Shown: piece by piece, positions 11,911 through 23,839 of the stretch
Position numbering within the stretch: the first letter of the stretch is position 1
Layout: the number at the start of each line of letters is the position of its first letter
Source of the DNA: Arbacia lixula
Taxonomy: Eukaryota > Echinodermata > Echinoidea > Arbacioida > Arbaciidae
Direction: 5' to 3'
Assembly: GCA_963669155.1 (NCBI GenBank)
Contig: OZ022595.1
Coordinates: 2,786,205-2,850,204 of the forward strand
DNA: 64,000 nt
The notes under the pieces: generated by a model
The model's database searches: none
Seen by the model: the letters and a program-made list of their open reading frames with translations, nothing else
Told to the model about the DNA's origin: nothing
Translations under genes and position numbers: made by a program

Positions 11911-13950
11911 CTACTTCTTCGCCAGTTCCTTGACTTTTCTCCGGAACACCTTGACGGTGTCTTCATCTGACACGACGACGTGGCCCTCGGCGGAGAGACA
12001 CACATCGAAGGGCTCTCTGAAGGCCGTGGCGACACACGCCACGTACTTCCCCTTGTCGTCGTACATGTGCACGCCCTTCTCGCCGCCTCGCTCCTTGTGG
12101 ATGACGTAGATGTTGTTGTCGTCGTCGCAGCAGACTCCACTCGGCTTCAGCTTCCCGTGTTCGCCGTACGAGTCGACCGCCATCAGAAGCTTCCCTTCCT
12201 TCGTCATGATGCGGATCTTCTGCTTCCTCGGGCAGCTGACGATGATGCGATCACGGAGATCCGTGGCGATGTGGCTCGGGCCGACCACGGGGAGCGTCTT
12301 CAAGAGTGTGCCGTCGCTGTAGTGGAAGGTGATGACATTGCGCTTGCTGTCTCCAACAAGAATCCGGTTTCGCCGATCGACAGTGACGCATGAGAGCTCA
12401 ACGTCGAGCAACTTTGTGTGCTCTTCTTTGTTCACGGTCTCGAAGCGAAGGTAGAAGCGACCTTGCGGGTCATAGATGCGGACAAATCGCGATTTGTCAA
12501 CGGCCACGAAACGGCCATCAGGCAGGCAGGCGACGTCCTGTGGCATGGAGAGCTTCCCGTCAGGTTTCTTGTCGGAGTTCAGCAAGCAAACAAACTTCCC
12601 CTCCTTGTCCAGTACTTGCACGCGGTCGTTGCCCCAGTCCGCAACGATGGTGTGTCCGTCCAGCGACACCCCTACCCCACGGCACCAATCGAACTGACCT
12701 TCCTTGGACCCCGGAGCCCCGATCGTGGTCGCTAGCTCCCAAACAGGAGTCGTATCCTCACTCACCTCACTTTCCGACTCCGTCGATTCGCTCTTCCCAC
12801 CGTCCACCTCCTCCACTTCCTCCTGACCTTCCCCGCCGGTGATTTCCGCCACGTCAATGACGCTGAGATCCTCTGAAGGCAGAACGGGTCGCAGTTTCTT
12901 CAAGTCCGCGAGCCGAGTCCGCAGGGCGAGATCCAACGAGAGCAAGTGATAGTCGTCACCGAAATCAAGAACGCTTTCCCCTAGCTCAAAAGCAGTTGCG
13001 AGTTTTTCCAACGCCATCTCGATCCTATCAACATGCTCCTCGATTTTATCGTCATTTTTCTTCTCGCATAACGCGACGTTCCCTACATACCGCTGCTCCC
13101 TTTCATCCAGGTCGTCCTTCTCACCTTTGATGGCGTCTTTGATCTCGGTACGAAGCTGTTCCGCGCTCTCCTTCAGTGCCTTCCGAGTCTTCTCCAGGAT
13201 CTCCCACGCTCCGCGGAACTTCGCTGCTGTCTGTTGCGTCTCGCTAATCGCCGACTCTAGCTGCTGTTTCCTTGCCGATGCCGCTTCGCCAACCCCAATA
13301 CACCGATGCTCCGGCCCCTTGTGATACAGCACAACACAGTCTCCACATGCCAGTAAGCTGCACTTCTCGCAGAATGAAGATATCGGTTCCTTGTGCTCGC
13401 TGCATTGCTTTTTCACGCCATTCGTCTCGTTTACATCTGGGTCCTTTTCTTTCATCTTCACCCACTCCTCCATCGTGACGATGGTGTGATTGCGAAGCAC
13501 CTTAATGTTGTGGTGCGCCCTCAGACATCGCTTACACATGAACTCCCTGCAGTCCTGACAACGGCACGTGGCGACGCTCCCCTTCTCGCACGACGTACAC
13601 GTTTTCTCCGTCACGCTCGTGTCCGATTCTGATTCCGTGCTCGACTCCGCCTGATCGCCCAGCAACATCGACCTCATCATCCCGACCATAGTGTTGACCG
13701 CCAGACTGCTGGCCTTTGTCTTCACGGGGGACCCATCCTTGCAGAGGTCGCAGCGGAACTGTCCGGCATTCTGCTTCTGTTTTGTCTCTATGCAGTTCCG
13801 GCAGTAGGTGTGGAGACATGGCAACATCCGGGGATCTTCGTATTCGCGCTCGCACAGCGGGCACGTGGTGAATTCCTCCATGAAGTGGACGCTGTGCACG
13901 TCCGTCTCGGGACTCCCCGGGCAGTCGCCCTCCGAGATCTTGGCTGACAT
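11911..13950 (-). CDS. TRIM-NHL protein (RING, two B-boxes, coiled coil, NHL-type beta-propeller)
   Basis: A 679-aa complete frame from a true ATG. The RING finger has C30-C33-C45-H47-C50-C53-C67-C70, the C3HC4 pattern of ubiquitin E3 ligases. B-box 1 is at about 118-155 (C118, C121, C131, C134, C139, C142, H155) and B-box 2 at about 183-215 (C183, H186, C194, C197, C202, C205, H215). A charged coiled coil runs from about 222 to 330. An acidic Glu/Ser linker at about 374-400 leads to a C-terminal propeller (402-670) with repeated GV.V..DG..(V/I)ADWGN-type blades. The likely role is a cytoplasmic E3 ligase or RNA/protein scaffold, TRIM2/3/56/71-like in layout. It is one coding exon in GC-rich sequence unlike its AT-rich flanks. 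An acceptor sits just upstream, so the 5'UTR is probably spliced. Single-exon TRIMs are often lineage-specific expansions. The exact orthologue is uncertain. Confidence 0.93.
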   Translation of the reverse strand: MSAKISEGDCPGSPETDVHSVHFMEEFTTCPLCEREYEDPRMLPCLHTYCRNCIETKQKQNAGQFRCDLCKDGSPVKTKASSLAVNTMVGMMRSMLLGDQAESSTESESDTSVTEKTCTSCEKGSVATCRCQDCREFMCKRCLRAHHNIKVLRNHTIVTMEEWVKMKEKDPDVNETNGVKKQCSEHKEPISSFCEKCSLLACGDCVVLYHKGPEHRCIGVGEAASARKQQLESAISETQQTAAKFRGAWEILEKTRKALKESAEQLRTEIKDAIKGEKDDLDEREQRYVGNVALCEKKNDDKIEEHVDRIEMALEKLATAFELGESVLDFGDDYHLLSLDLALRTRLADLKKLRPVLPSEDLSVIDVAEITGGEGQEEVEEVDGGKSESTESESEVSEDTTPVWELATTIGAPGSKEGQFDWCRGVGVSLDGHTIVADWGNDRVQVLDKEGKFVCLLNSDKKPDGKLSMPQDVACLPDGRFVAVDKSRFVRIYDPQGRFYLRFETVNKEEHTKLLDVELSCVTVDRRNRILVGDSKRNVITFHYSDGTLLKTLPVVGPSHIATDLRDRIIVSCPRKQKIRIMTKEGKLLMAVDSYGEHGKLKPSGVCCDDDNNIYVIHKERGGEKGVHMYDDKGKYVACVATAFREPFDVCLSAEGHVVVSDEDTVKVFRRKVKELAKK

Positions 13951-13988
13951 GGTGCTGGATTCTGGCAGATTTCTAGCTTTGGTCTCAC

Positions 13989-13990
13989 CT
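13989..13990 (-). other. 3' splice site in front of the TRIM start codon
   Basis: The minus strand reads CCTCTATTCTTACAG and then GTGAGACC, 38 bases before the ATG. The pyrimidine tract and CAG make a good acceptor, implying a non-coding first exon further upstream (above 13990). The same bases could also be read as a donor (CAG|GTGAGA), but that would not fit the start codon downstream. Confidence 0.45.
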
Positions 13991-14447
13991 GTAAGAATAG
14001 AGGAAAAATTACATATTTATTATTTTCACGAAAAAAACATAAAAATGAGAATCCCCCCCCCCCCCCCCCTAAACAAAAAAAAATGATATAGTTTCCGGGA
14101 AAATATTACGTATAATATAACTTACGAAAAAAAAATCACAAAATGATTTTAACGAAAAATGTCAGAAATACATTTTTGTCACAAGAAAGCTAATACTACA
14201 CGGCAGTGATCAAAGACGCAATTTTAGGCGAAATGGGTGATATGAATTATCAGAGGCAGCAATGTTTTGTTACATGCATCTCAAATTTCGGAACTGCAAA
14301 ACTGACTGCTTGCAGAGATTGGCAAAACAGCCTCACATTTACGAGTACCAAAAGAAGAAGAATACAACACCTATTAGTGTAAAATTCGTAAAGTACATTA
14401 CAAAGGATTCCGGAAGAAGAGGCCACGATGATGATGTCATATTCACA
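13991..14447. other. AT-rich sequence upstream of the TRIM exon, with a poly-C tract
   Basis: A C homopolymer lies at about 14054-14069, next to A-rich sequence. No gene is seen. Confidence 0.5.
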
Positions 14448-14663
14448 TCAGGAAGTTGCTGCAGTTATGGTCCGCCTATGCAGATCTATATCTTGGGCTA
14501 ATTTGCCCGCTGTAACAAGGGGAATCTCTAGCTGGTATTTCACACCCTGCTCCAACGCATTATCTGCCTTCCTCTTGAACGCTTCCCAGGTAAAACTTCC
14601 CCATCCAAAAATTCCTCCATAAGAGATGAGGTCCATAAGAGTTATATTCTTATAGAAAAACAT
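14448..14663 (-). CDS. small uncharacterised ORF (71 aa)
   Basis: ATG-started frame on the minus strand with balanced, non-repetitive composition. A short hydrophobic glycine- and tryptophan-rich stretch (ISYGGIFGWGSFTW, about 13-26) is followed by a charged helix-like part with KRKADNALEQ and then QLEIPLVTAGKLAQD. A second ATG (residue 10) has G at +4. It looks like a small one-pass membrane protein or an exon of one, but I recognise no family and it may be chance. Confidence 0.3.
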   Translation of the reverse strand: MFFYKNITLMDLISYGGIFGWGSFTWEAFKRKADNALEQGVKYQLEIPLVTAGKLAQDIDLHRRTITAATS

Positions 14664-15707
14664 TATCTTACTTATTAGCCATGTGAACTCATCATTGAAG
14701 ACATGGTATTGCCTTGTTTTTAATGATTGGCGTACTAATCAATGGTGCGAAGAAGCTGGACTTCAAACTTATGGGTAAAAACAATCGAGTGCACCTTTGT
14801 CAGATTAGGCCAAAGGCACTTTAAACGTTGACCTTTCGTCCGGGTCGATGGGAAACTGACAATAGGAAATTTCTTGGGGTGAAAGCTTTGCAGTATTCAA
14901 ACACGAAAATATCGATTCACTAGGGGAAGCTGTCCGTTATTCATCAACAATTGAGGAGCACCTCTGTATTTGCGTCGATTAACAAAAGAAGAAAAGCTAC
15001 AATTGTATTCGTCCACAGATAGTCTGTGCAGGGGTCTGTGCCTCTCGTACAGTACAAGTGCTATGTATTGCTCCATCGGGAGAGTTTGAAAAGCTAATTC
15101 ATTGGGTCCGAATTAGCCGTGTTCGTAATGTATCTTTAACTATTCGCCTAACTGCGTCGTAAAGCATTATGACATTCACCTGCACGTTGTGATTCAGTGT
15201 CAATAGGTTGTACGTACAGTGAATGTATTAAATATTGTTTACTCGGACCAGCTTTGGGGGTATCCATTAGCAACGTATTGTTTGAACGACGCAAATAACA
15301 TGCTGCATACATAATGAAAATGGTTTATTTCTTATGCTAGTATTTTGCTTAAAACAAAAGGGATAATGGCTGAAGGAAAGAGACTATCAGAAGCACTAAT
15401 GTTTTGCTCTTATTATGCATACGGCCAGTGTCAGAATGTCGAATAAGTTTGAAATTGCTCGCGAACTGCACAGTATTGTATATGTATCATTGATGATGTA
15501 TTTAACTGTGGGTCGCTGAAATCATAACTGTTTACATTGACAAAATGATATGGGGTGCATAGTAATATTTTATAGGACTACGTGACGGCCGTGTAACTAG
15601 CAAACATAAAACAAAGAGTGAAATCATAACTCACAGATAGGGGCAAAATATTTCCCTCACAAGAGGATGAATGCAACTCAAGGTGATATTCACCACCATG
15701 CACAACC
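14664..15707. other. non-coding DNA, no feature seen
   Basis: I found no open frame with coding character, no tRNA and no repeat copy. One CAG|GTGAAT on the minus strand near 15178 could be a donor of an untranslated exon, but nothing else supports it. Confidence 0.4.
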
Positions 15708-15852
15708 CCTTTATACACAGAGTTTGGCCAAATCGGTTGCAATAGGTAGCAACATGGCGCATGGTGCTTTGTTAGGCAAGCAGATAACAAAGGCATATGC
15801 ACCTTGTTGCTACTTTTGGAAACCAATTTGGCCAAACTCGTTGTATAAAAGG
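15708..15852. mobile_element. palindromic MITE-like element, family 1, copy C
   Basis: Ends CCTTTATAC and GTATAAAAGG are near-perfect inverted repeats. The arms continue with CAGAGTTTGGCCAAATCGG on the left and its complement on the right, then AGGTAGCAACATGGCGCAT towards the centre. It is clearly related to 6582-6706 and 6737-6880. The surrounding 183-codon open frame is a by-product of this element and the adjacent poly-C. Confidence 0.7.
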
Positions 15853-17314
15853 CTCTGTTTAGTTTGGCACCATCCAACCATATCGCCCTGTGGGTCTAAG
15901 TACCCCCCCCCCCCCCCCCCGCCCCCTCGGCATGTCATTGTTCTCATGCACTCTTACAAAGCAACCTTGAACTTGAATTACAATGAGTCCTTTGAAAGAA
16001 CCGAATCTATTGATCACACGTTTAGCGCAACAATGTGCTACTCGATCACTAGTGATCTTGATCTTTTACAACTTCGGCTTTATGTGGAAACACATGAGCG
16101 GTTACTTTATTTACTTGGCCCCCCTGTACCCCTCTCCTGTTCCTCTGTGTACCAAAGCCCCTTGATAAATATTGATCTAGGAGTGGAATTTCTAGTATTT
16201 ACATTAGCTGCGAGGTGAAACGACATAGCCTACGGACTACACGCACTGTGTACAATGTTATTGTTAATGCACCTTGTATACTTCATACACGCCCTTTAAT
16301 AGTACGGGCGGCGAACAAAAACATCCACGCATCGGTTGAATTACGTTGCTAGGTATCTCGTTGTAGTCGGCTTCACGTTTCCAAGGTAACCGCCCCAAGC
16401 GTGAGAGTAATCTATTCCCACGGCCTGACTGTGGTAATTTGTATTATTGGCTGTCTGCACAGTTCCTCAACGGTCACGGCGGGTCTTATGAACTACGTGC
16501 TCGTGATTCAGTCACGATCAGCTAGGGCCTTTATAAAACAAGAAGTATCACAATATTACCTATCGAATTGGCAACATAAGTTTTTGTTTAATTTATGTTT
16601 TTTTATCCCGAAGCTGAACATGAATTATGATGTAGATTATAACATAAACAACAAATACACTTAAGAGCAATAAGTTTGTCAATTTGAGGAGCAAAACGGG
16701 ATAACAAGATGGCCAATATGTTCCGAACTAGAAGACTGAGTAACATTTTCATGATAATTTTGCTTTGAAAAAAGGTCACTATTTAGGTGAAACATATCAT
16801 TTAAAGACAAGTGGATTCCTCTTGAGCAGAAATGTATTATCTTACACGTGATACATTTATCATCTGGCCTATTTGGTATAAAACGTTATACCCCCAAATC
16901 ATGCGTGTGCGGTGCATGGGTATGATTGGGTTTGAATTGTGTGTTGTATATTGATTGTGTGTTCTCTCTTCTCTGCTCACACGCATTGTCTAAACAAACC
17001 AACATGAAAGCCAGTTCAATTAAGGAGCCTGGGCATGACAAATAGAAACCACAAATAAAGCTCAATCGCCTACGTTGGACAGAATACAGACTCTTAACGG
17101 TAGTATTCAAGAGCTAATGGACATTGTGATACAAGTAAGTTGAAGAACATGTCGAATTACTGAACAAAAATGTAGTGCTTCTACCTCCCCACAAGTCTCG
17201 AACATACGATGTTTCTTCTTTCATGAAATACCACAGCTACAAAATATCACGGTTTATAACTATGTTGGCATTATGAATCGGAAAACTATGGTATGCAACA
17301 TTGTATCAATTTCC
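15853..17314. other. non-coding DNA with a poly-C tract
   Basis: Poly-C lies at about 15903-15920. No gene is supported. A possible short exon ending at 17134 before GTAAGTTG is recorded under rejected items. Confidence 0.4.
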
Positions 17315-17554
17315 TTTTTGGTCACCACGGGATGAATCAAAACTTGAGATGGGGGACAGTGTGTAGAAAAATGGAGAAGAGCCCAACATACGCTGATAAT
17401 AGTGTGGGATCAACTGCAAAATCAAACCTATTTTTGGTCACCACGGGATAAATCAAAACTTGAGATGGGGGATAGTGTGTAGAAAAATGGAAAAGAGCCC
17501 AACATACGCTGATAATATGCAATGAAAAAACAACTGCAAAATCAAACCTATTTT
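17315..17554. repeat. 116-bp tandem duplication
   Basis: Two copies start at 17315 and 17431 with TTTTTGGTCACCACGGGAT, then AATCAAAACTTGAGATGGGG and a common AGCCCAACATACGCTGATAA. High identity indicates a recent duplication. The open frame across it on the minus strand is only the repeat read twice. Confidence 0.85.
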
Positions 17555-17917
17555 GGACAGTATGAATTATGTACGTGGACGTGACAAAACCATGCTTATA
17601 CCTTGGAGACGTTTGACAACAGCGTCACGATATTCTTACTGTCAGCTTTAATTTGCTGGATTATTTGAAGTAAACAGGATGACGTATCGGATTACCTGGG
17701 ATTAACATCAAGTGTATTGTTCATCAAATTGATTAAAAAAAAACATTTCTAAGCTCGGGTTGGGATACAACGGGGTATCACAGTTTAAAGAACTGGAGAC
17801 TAATTCTATCTCTGAAATACCACTCTGTTTGAAACGCTCCATTTTAAAATAAAGCTTGGATGACAGTAAAAACGACTTCCCGGGGCAATTTCCATTAGAA
17901 AAAAGTGTTAGTACCAT

Positions 17918-18160
17918 GTCATCGTGGCCCGGCGGTTTAATCGATGTCCGGTTAGCAGTAGATGCTGGTTCAAATCTTCGAATCCCTCTGCTTTCAAGAT
18001 TGTATTCCGACTTGTTTTTCCATTCACTCTCAATCTCAGCGAGGATGAAACACTCTATCCTTTCTGCTGGGTGTTACCCTAAAGTTTGTATAATAAAAAC
18101 TTGTATGGTTGCATGCTCGCATTCTGGATTGACGGTTTGGTGCTCGTTAAAAACCCACCA
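17918..18160 (+). mobile_element. probable tRNA-derived SINE fragment
   Basis: CATCGTGGCCCGGCGGTTTA resembles a Pol III box A region. GGTTCAAATCTTCG, 45 bases further on, resembles box B. The following body has no coding sense. No second copy is in this window, so the call rests on the promoter-like boxes alone. Confidence 0.35.
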
Positions 18161-18707
18161 TTTGTTACCTCGTGCTATTTCTAGTAACCCCCGTGAATGC
18201 ATGAGGCCTGACAAATGCCAGAATGAAGACGCCCAGAACAAATCTCATGAGACTGTCAGAAGAATTTGTCCGGTTTCTTACAATCCTAGAAGGTGGGAAA
18301 GTGGCCTCTCGGAAGACCCGTACACACACGGAATAAAAAGGGAGAGTAAGCAGCCCATTATATAACTGGAATGTAGTACTCATCAATGAAATCAGTTTTT
18401 AGCAATAGCATGGTGGCATCGTTTTGAGGCCAAGGGTAGTGGTTTGATTCCTGCTATAGCCATGATAGAGACCATCTCTATGAGCAGACCACTGGTCTAC
18501 AAAGACCACTTTTGTTGTAAGTTTTCCTTGAAACAATGTCTCACATTGAAACCTATGTTAAAGTACATTTGCCTGTACATAAATATCGACGTCGTGCTTA
18601 TGAGGAACGCATTTATCTTGTCATGTTCCACTGTATTAATATGGGATTAATAATATGGGCAGAAACAGATCCCGCTTTTTAAACGGAACGGAGGAACACT
18701 ATACTGT
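18161..18707. other. non-coding DNA
   Basis: A GTAGTGGTTTGATTCCTGCT stretch at about 18437-18456 is weakly box-B-like and could be another old SINE. Nothing else is recognised. Confidence 0.35.
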
Positions 18708-18810
18708 GGTTGTATAGATCATGTAGATGGTAAATTATCATCCTGTCGTGCAAACACTTTGGTTGTATAGATCATGTAGATGGTAAATTATTATCCTGTC
18801 GTGCGAACCC
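18708..18810. repeat. 53-bp tandem duplication
   Basis: Two near-identical copies start at 18708 and 18761 with GGTTGTATAGATCATGTAGA and continue with TGGTAAATTAT(C/T)ATCCTGTC. Confidence 0.9.
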
Positions 18811-21800
18811 TCGTGTGTATATAAAGTGTCTGAGATGATAATTGCAACATGATAATTGCAAACCTATAAACAAAAAGCCCATTTTCCCCCTGGCAAGAAT
18901 TCAAAACAAAAGGAGAAGCATTTGCAGGGAGCTTTTTTTGACAGTGTATTAAAATCATACTGCACTTTCAACAGACACTGGAGGTTATTTATCTGTTGCC
19001 CCATAGATTGATTAAATCGATAGAGTTCATTGTGTTGGTAGTATAATTACTCTTGGGGGTCAATACCAGCTTTGTGTATGCGCATACTTTGCCGGCAATA
19101 GCGGAGTAGCGGAGATCTGTGCCAAGGCGTTGGAATATTATTAGTTTCGCTAGCGCAATGACCGTGGGAAATAATAGACATTGTACAGGGTCTTATTAGC
19201 CCCTTCTATCTCTCTTCTTCCTTCAGGATGCTTAAGTGATAGCATTGCGACTGGTGTATTCGTGTGGAGCGCAATGCACAAAGTCTTAAGTGCATGTATT
19301 TTTTGTACAGCATACGAGTAAAACAGAGACCAGAGACCATACCGCCCTTTGGGAATGATGAATATTTCCCGAGTAAAAGCGCCTTATTAGTGTATATAAT
19401 GAGATACATTCATTAGACATGATTGTCGGTGGTGTATCATTGTTCATGCGACATCTTATCCAATAGGCCTATTAAGTATAACTGCTACTGCTACTGTTTT
19501 ATGAACAATGGCAGATATTTATATGAGAACATACATGTAGCCCATACTCAACGAACACTTACCAATTGTGGCAATATAAACACCTTTCAATCGTCTGCAA
19601 AATCAACTAATCCATCACCAAAGCCAAGGACTAAAAGAGCGGGATGTACAGGACATGTACGTCAGATGTCAGACGGTCCAGTATGCGAAAACTACGATGA
19701 AACATAAAGGCAGAACGCGCAAAACAGCATAAACACGTACAGTTCAGGAAGGAATGTGAAATGTTACGATGAATTAATCAAGTCTCGGGCCAAATTCCAT
19801 ACAGCTAGAGCAAAGCTCCAGAGTCCGTGTTCTTGGTGGTCCAGTAAAATAACACTACTGGCCCAAACCATTGAGAATACAACGAAACTAACGACCTATG
19901 AAACCACGTTGAGTAAGTGATACTGCTGTAAAAAAGAAAAAATCCTTTGAAAATCGCTGGAGCATCGACCCATAAACAACAAGATCTCGTGATTCTAAGG
20001 CTCTTTGGGAAATCGTAGTGCCCATTTGCCTGAGAGGCACTTATATTACTGTCTAATGAAATACAAGAAGATGTACATATGACCGATGCTTACCGTACTA
20101 CTAGCTACGCTTGTTGCTCGGCCGCCACCAGTATCATGATATCATCCCACGCACAGTGTTATAACTGCATTGCACGCTTGAGACGTGATGTAGTCAGCGT
20201 ATTATTATTCAGACGCGACACCTGTAGAGAATGATGATTAACAGTGACCTTAATCCTTAACGTTGCTGCTTTCCAACGCTATTCTCCTTCCCGGAGGTAG
20301 AGTGTAATTCCTCCTTTCACGTTGAGATAGACACCATTCTTTTCTCGAGCATTCGTATCCGCCTTCTATGTACGTCACCTTACATGCTCCGCTGATCCAT
20401 GTACGTATGTGTACGGTTCCTACGCCCCACGCTCTGGCCAGCGAAGAGTTGCTGGCGAGGGTATTATGATGTGTGTCCGTATATGGAGCCGTGCGCTCGA
20501 ACCCGTTTATTGATCTATCTCCTCTTTTCAACCACGTCAACCCGACCAAAACATTGCCCGCCTGCCCTTTTCAAACCAGTTTAAAAACACACAAATCATT
20601 TTTCTTTTAAATGATATGAAAGCGAACATATCCTTTCAATCATCTACGTATTTGAAAGAAATATGACAGTGGAAGTGCACAAAGGGATGATGGTTAATTT
20701 TCATTTGTCAAATTCAGATTTTCGATGATTATGGAAAGAGACGATTCGTTCCGTTCATTCATGCTGCGGAGCAACGATCGCCCGTATGGAGTATTTTGGG
20801 CGGACTTTGACCCCACATTGACTGTGTTCCCTGTAACACGGCATGAGCTAAGGTCACATTACTAGACTGTCTGCAAGATCTGCTTAATGGGTAGTGTTGA
20901 ACTTGACCTGTTGATCGGTCTACCATCATACCATCTAACAATTTGTTATGCGATATGTCGTGATATATTTGATCTGTAATATATCGTGATATATTCTATA
21001 CGTAATGTAACACGTAATACATTATTATATATCTGTATAATATGCAATATATAATCCGCAATACAGCGTGATTCATTATGGTTACCTATTATATTACACA
21101 ATAATGTATCTGACAGGTCAGGTAAAAGTCTTATCTTACAGAACATAATTCCTTTGAGGCAGTGTCGCATTGTTGTGATCGTGAATCATCCCGACAACAT
21201 CCCAGACAACATACGCCCGGAACAGACGTCCTAGCGAACTATTTCCCTGGCTAACAATGCCTCTATTTTCGTGTATAAATCCAAGTCACAAAACCACGTT
21301 CTTTTATCATATCGAACTCATTCAATCATTGATATATATCGATTTCTCTCTTGCCTGACCTCATGGAGAAGGCATCTCTGAAAGAGACACGTCCCTTTTA
21401 ATTAGAACGTCCCGCAACATACGCGGAATTTTCACGTAATGCCTGGCCGAGCGATCGATACCCCGATTGTTTAATCAGGCTAATCCGTTCGTGACGGGGT
21501 AGACGTGTTAGGGATCCTCATAATCCAATCTTTCTTTGAAAGCGAAGTGGATCTTCAGGTAAAAAGGATTTACCCTGAGACCATCAGTGTTTGAAGTGGC
21601 TGAATGGGGCTTATTTCTTTTAAGACGTACAGGGAATCCCTTTCAATAGTTCAAGTACTTCACCTTTATCCACGTATAAGTGACGTTCGAAATTCTTACA
21701 ATGGTATCCAAGACCGACTTATAATATACTCTTCTGGTTATTTAATACTTTCTTTGCCAGACAAAGTGTGTGGGATTTGCGTGTATTATTTGAGCAAAAA

Positions 21801-21882
21801 TACATCAATGGCGGACTAAACGTGTTTGGTATGAAAGGCGAAAAGAAGAAAAGCCTCTTGATTTGCTCGATCTTTCTTTCAG
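18811..21882. other. long non-coding stretch
   Basis: No gene is supported. It holds AT-rich imperfect palindromes at about 20945-21110 (repeated ATATATCGTGATAT-like words) and some isolated donor-like sites on the minus strand (near 20094 and 20372) in a more GC-balanced part that might carry a promoter or untranslated exon of the downstream TRIM gene. Confidence 0.35.
19563..19594 (-). other. candidate 32-nt untranslated exon
   Basis: The minus strand reads GTTGATTTTGCAG, then 32 bases, then GTAAGTGTTC: a good acceptor and a good donor. It lies upstream of the TRIM acceptor at 13989 and could be one of its 5'UTR exons. There is no other support. Confidence 0.22.
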
Positions 21883-21986
21883 GATCGCCTTCGGCTCTCT
21901 CCAACAAGACCATTCTTGCAACAGGCGCACACTCATTGAAATAAACCGTTGCATTGATCCTGATCGAAAAAGCTTACTACACCTTC
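21883..21986 (+). CDS. candidate isolated coding exon
   Basis: A strong acceptor (CTCGATCTTTCTTTCAG) is followed by 104 bases open in one frame and a donor (CTTC|GTAAGATT). The frame reads IAFGSLQQDHSCNRRTLIEI and onward with no recognised domain. No neighbouring exon was found, so it may be chance. Confidence 0.22.
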
Positions 21987-22723
21987 GTAAGATTGTTTAC
22001 CAAAACCTAGTTACTAGGCATCAGAGTGCATGGATACAACCGAATATGTGCTAAAGTCGCAACAAGCAAAACTTCTTTATATCTGATTTAAAAACTCCGG
22101 AGATACTTGTTCTATTGTTTTGTGATGTTTTCAAAATATTTATATTTAATTTATATGTTGAAGTATACCAACATATTTGTCTATGCATTGCCTCATTTGA
22201 ATACAATGCTGTATCATTACAAACAAATCGCAGCAGGTTTGTATTTTATCATGAAATATGATAATGTGGAATGACCCGATATCATCCAGAATCAATATAA
22301 ATTAGATGACTCTCTGTCACTTTACATGGCCTGCCAACTCGGAATAATTCTGTCACACAGCCACTTAGCCCTTCATTATTTCCAGTTTTATTTAAGCAGG
22401 GTGGCCTCTTCAGTTATAAAACTGCTGTCACTGAGAGCCCTGACGGATTAAAAATACATTATGATACATAACAACAAAAATACATCAATCCAAAACATAT
22501 CAATATTTCTAACAAAATCAACATAGTGAAATTAACAGTAACATCATAAACTTCACATAGTTCAATGAAGATTGCAGCCTATATGATTACACAAATTTAG
22601 AGATGTAGCAGTATGGAAGGGATATTGCAAAATCATAAAAAGAGTAGGTAATCAGGAAAGCCCCAAACTATACAAAGCTAAATACAGTATAGGCAGTTAC
22701 GATTACAAGTGTAATTGTACGTA
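21987..22723. other. AT-rich non-coding DNA
   Basis: No gene or clear repeat seen. Confidence 0.5.
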
Positions 22724-23146
22724 TCTGGGTGATTCTACGGGGTTAGGGCAATTTTTGTGACATGCCACAACTCCAAATCCATATCTTTTTTTCAAACCAG
22801 GCAAATATAGTCCAATAATGGCATGAGCAAAAAAATGGGGTCCCATCCAATTTCTTCTCAAAGACCATGGCATATTGCAATTTGACTTATGAACATATCT
22901 TTTCCATGTAAAAAACAGTATGATGTTCATGTAACGGTAGTAGATTTTTGTATGCCCGTTGCTTCAAACCCATAACAGATTTCAAATTTTAGCGTCTATA
23001 ACTGAGAAAAAAGAGCATTTTTTCATTGACAGCTCAAAACTTAACCACATTTGAATTGATCTTCATGGTGAATTACAAAGGTTGATACCTCCATTACATG
23101 GACATTGCATGAAAAATTTGCCCCAGCCCCATGGAATGACCCATCT
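22724..23146. mobile_element. possible terminal-inverted-repeat element
   Basis: The left end reads CTGGGTGATTCTACGGGG, then TTAGGGCAATTTTTGTG. The complement of the right end reads ATGGGTCATTCCATGGGG, then CTGGGGCAAATTTTTCATG. This is an inverted pair of about 40 bp at roughly 70-75% identity. It has no coding capacity. The ends resemble words in the element at 26082-26531, which may be a related family. Confidence 0.4.
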
Positions 23147-23460
23147 CAAAACAAGGCATTTAAGATAAATACTTTTAAGACATTACCAGGATTTGAAAAC
23201 GTCATTGGCTTACCACGCATCTTTATTCTATGGTAATGAGAGAGTTAAACGTATATATATCCACTCTGTGCCCAAGGAAGGGACACCCTATGCTACGCTG
23301 TGCATTTTGCGCAGACCGCCCTCTGTAGCTCATATCCTTAGAACTCAAACACTTCAATTATTGGGCGGGCTGGGTTGTAATGTCTTTCTCCTTGCATGGG
23401 ACTTTATTATTCTCGAACATTGTCACGACATTCATTTTTCTTTACATATTACATAGATAA
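23147..23460. other. short non-coding stretch
   Basis: Nothing recognised. Confidence 0.4.
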
Positions 23461-23612
23461 CATGGATACAAAGGCAGAGACAGAGACAGACATATCTAAC
23501 ATGCAGATATAGAGGCAGAGAGAGAGAGAGAGAGAGAGTGGACATAATAGGCATACACGCGCTTCCGTCACGTCCGTATGCAAGAGGGAGGGCGAGAGGT
23601 ACATGGAGAGAG

Positions 23613-23674
<62 letters not shown>

Positions 23675-23760
23675 GTTAAACGGATGACTGTGGATTCGTC
23701 ATGTTTATTGTGCAACTCGGAGTTTCATATATGTACATATACACAGTTCGGGTACCAAAA

Positions 23761-23835
<75 letters not shown>

Positions 23836-23839
23836 AGGA

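Noticed and set aside
12560-13864. Several 60-150 codon frames on both strands inside the TRIM gene
   Set aside because: Shadows of the GC-rich TRIM coding exon.
17037-17134. Open stretch (about 32 codons, including RIQTLNGSIQELMDIVIQ) ending at GTAAGTTG on the plus strand
   Set aside because: The donor is good but no convincing acceptor precedes it and no partner exon was found.
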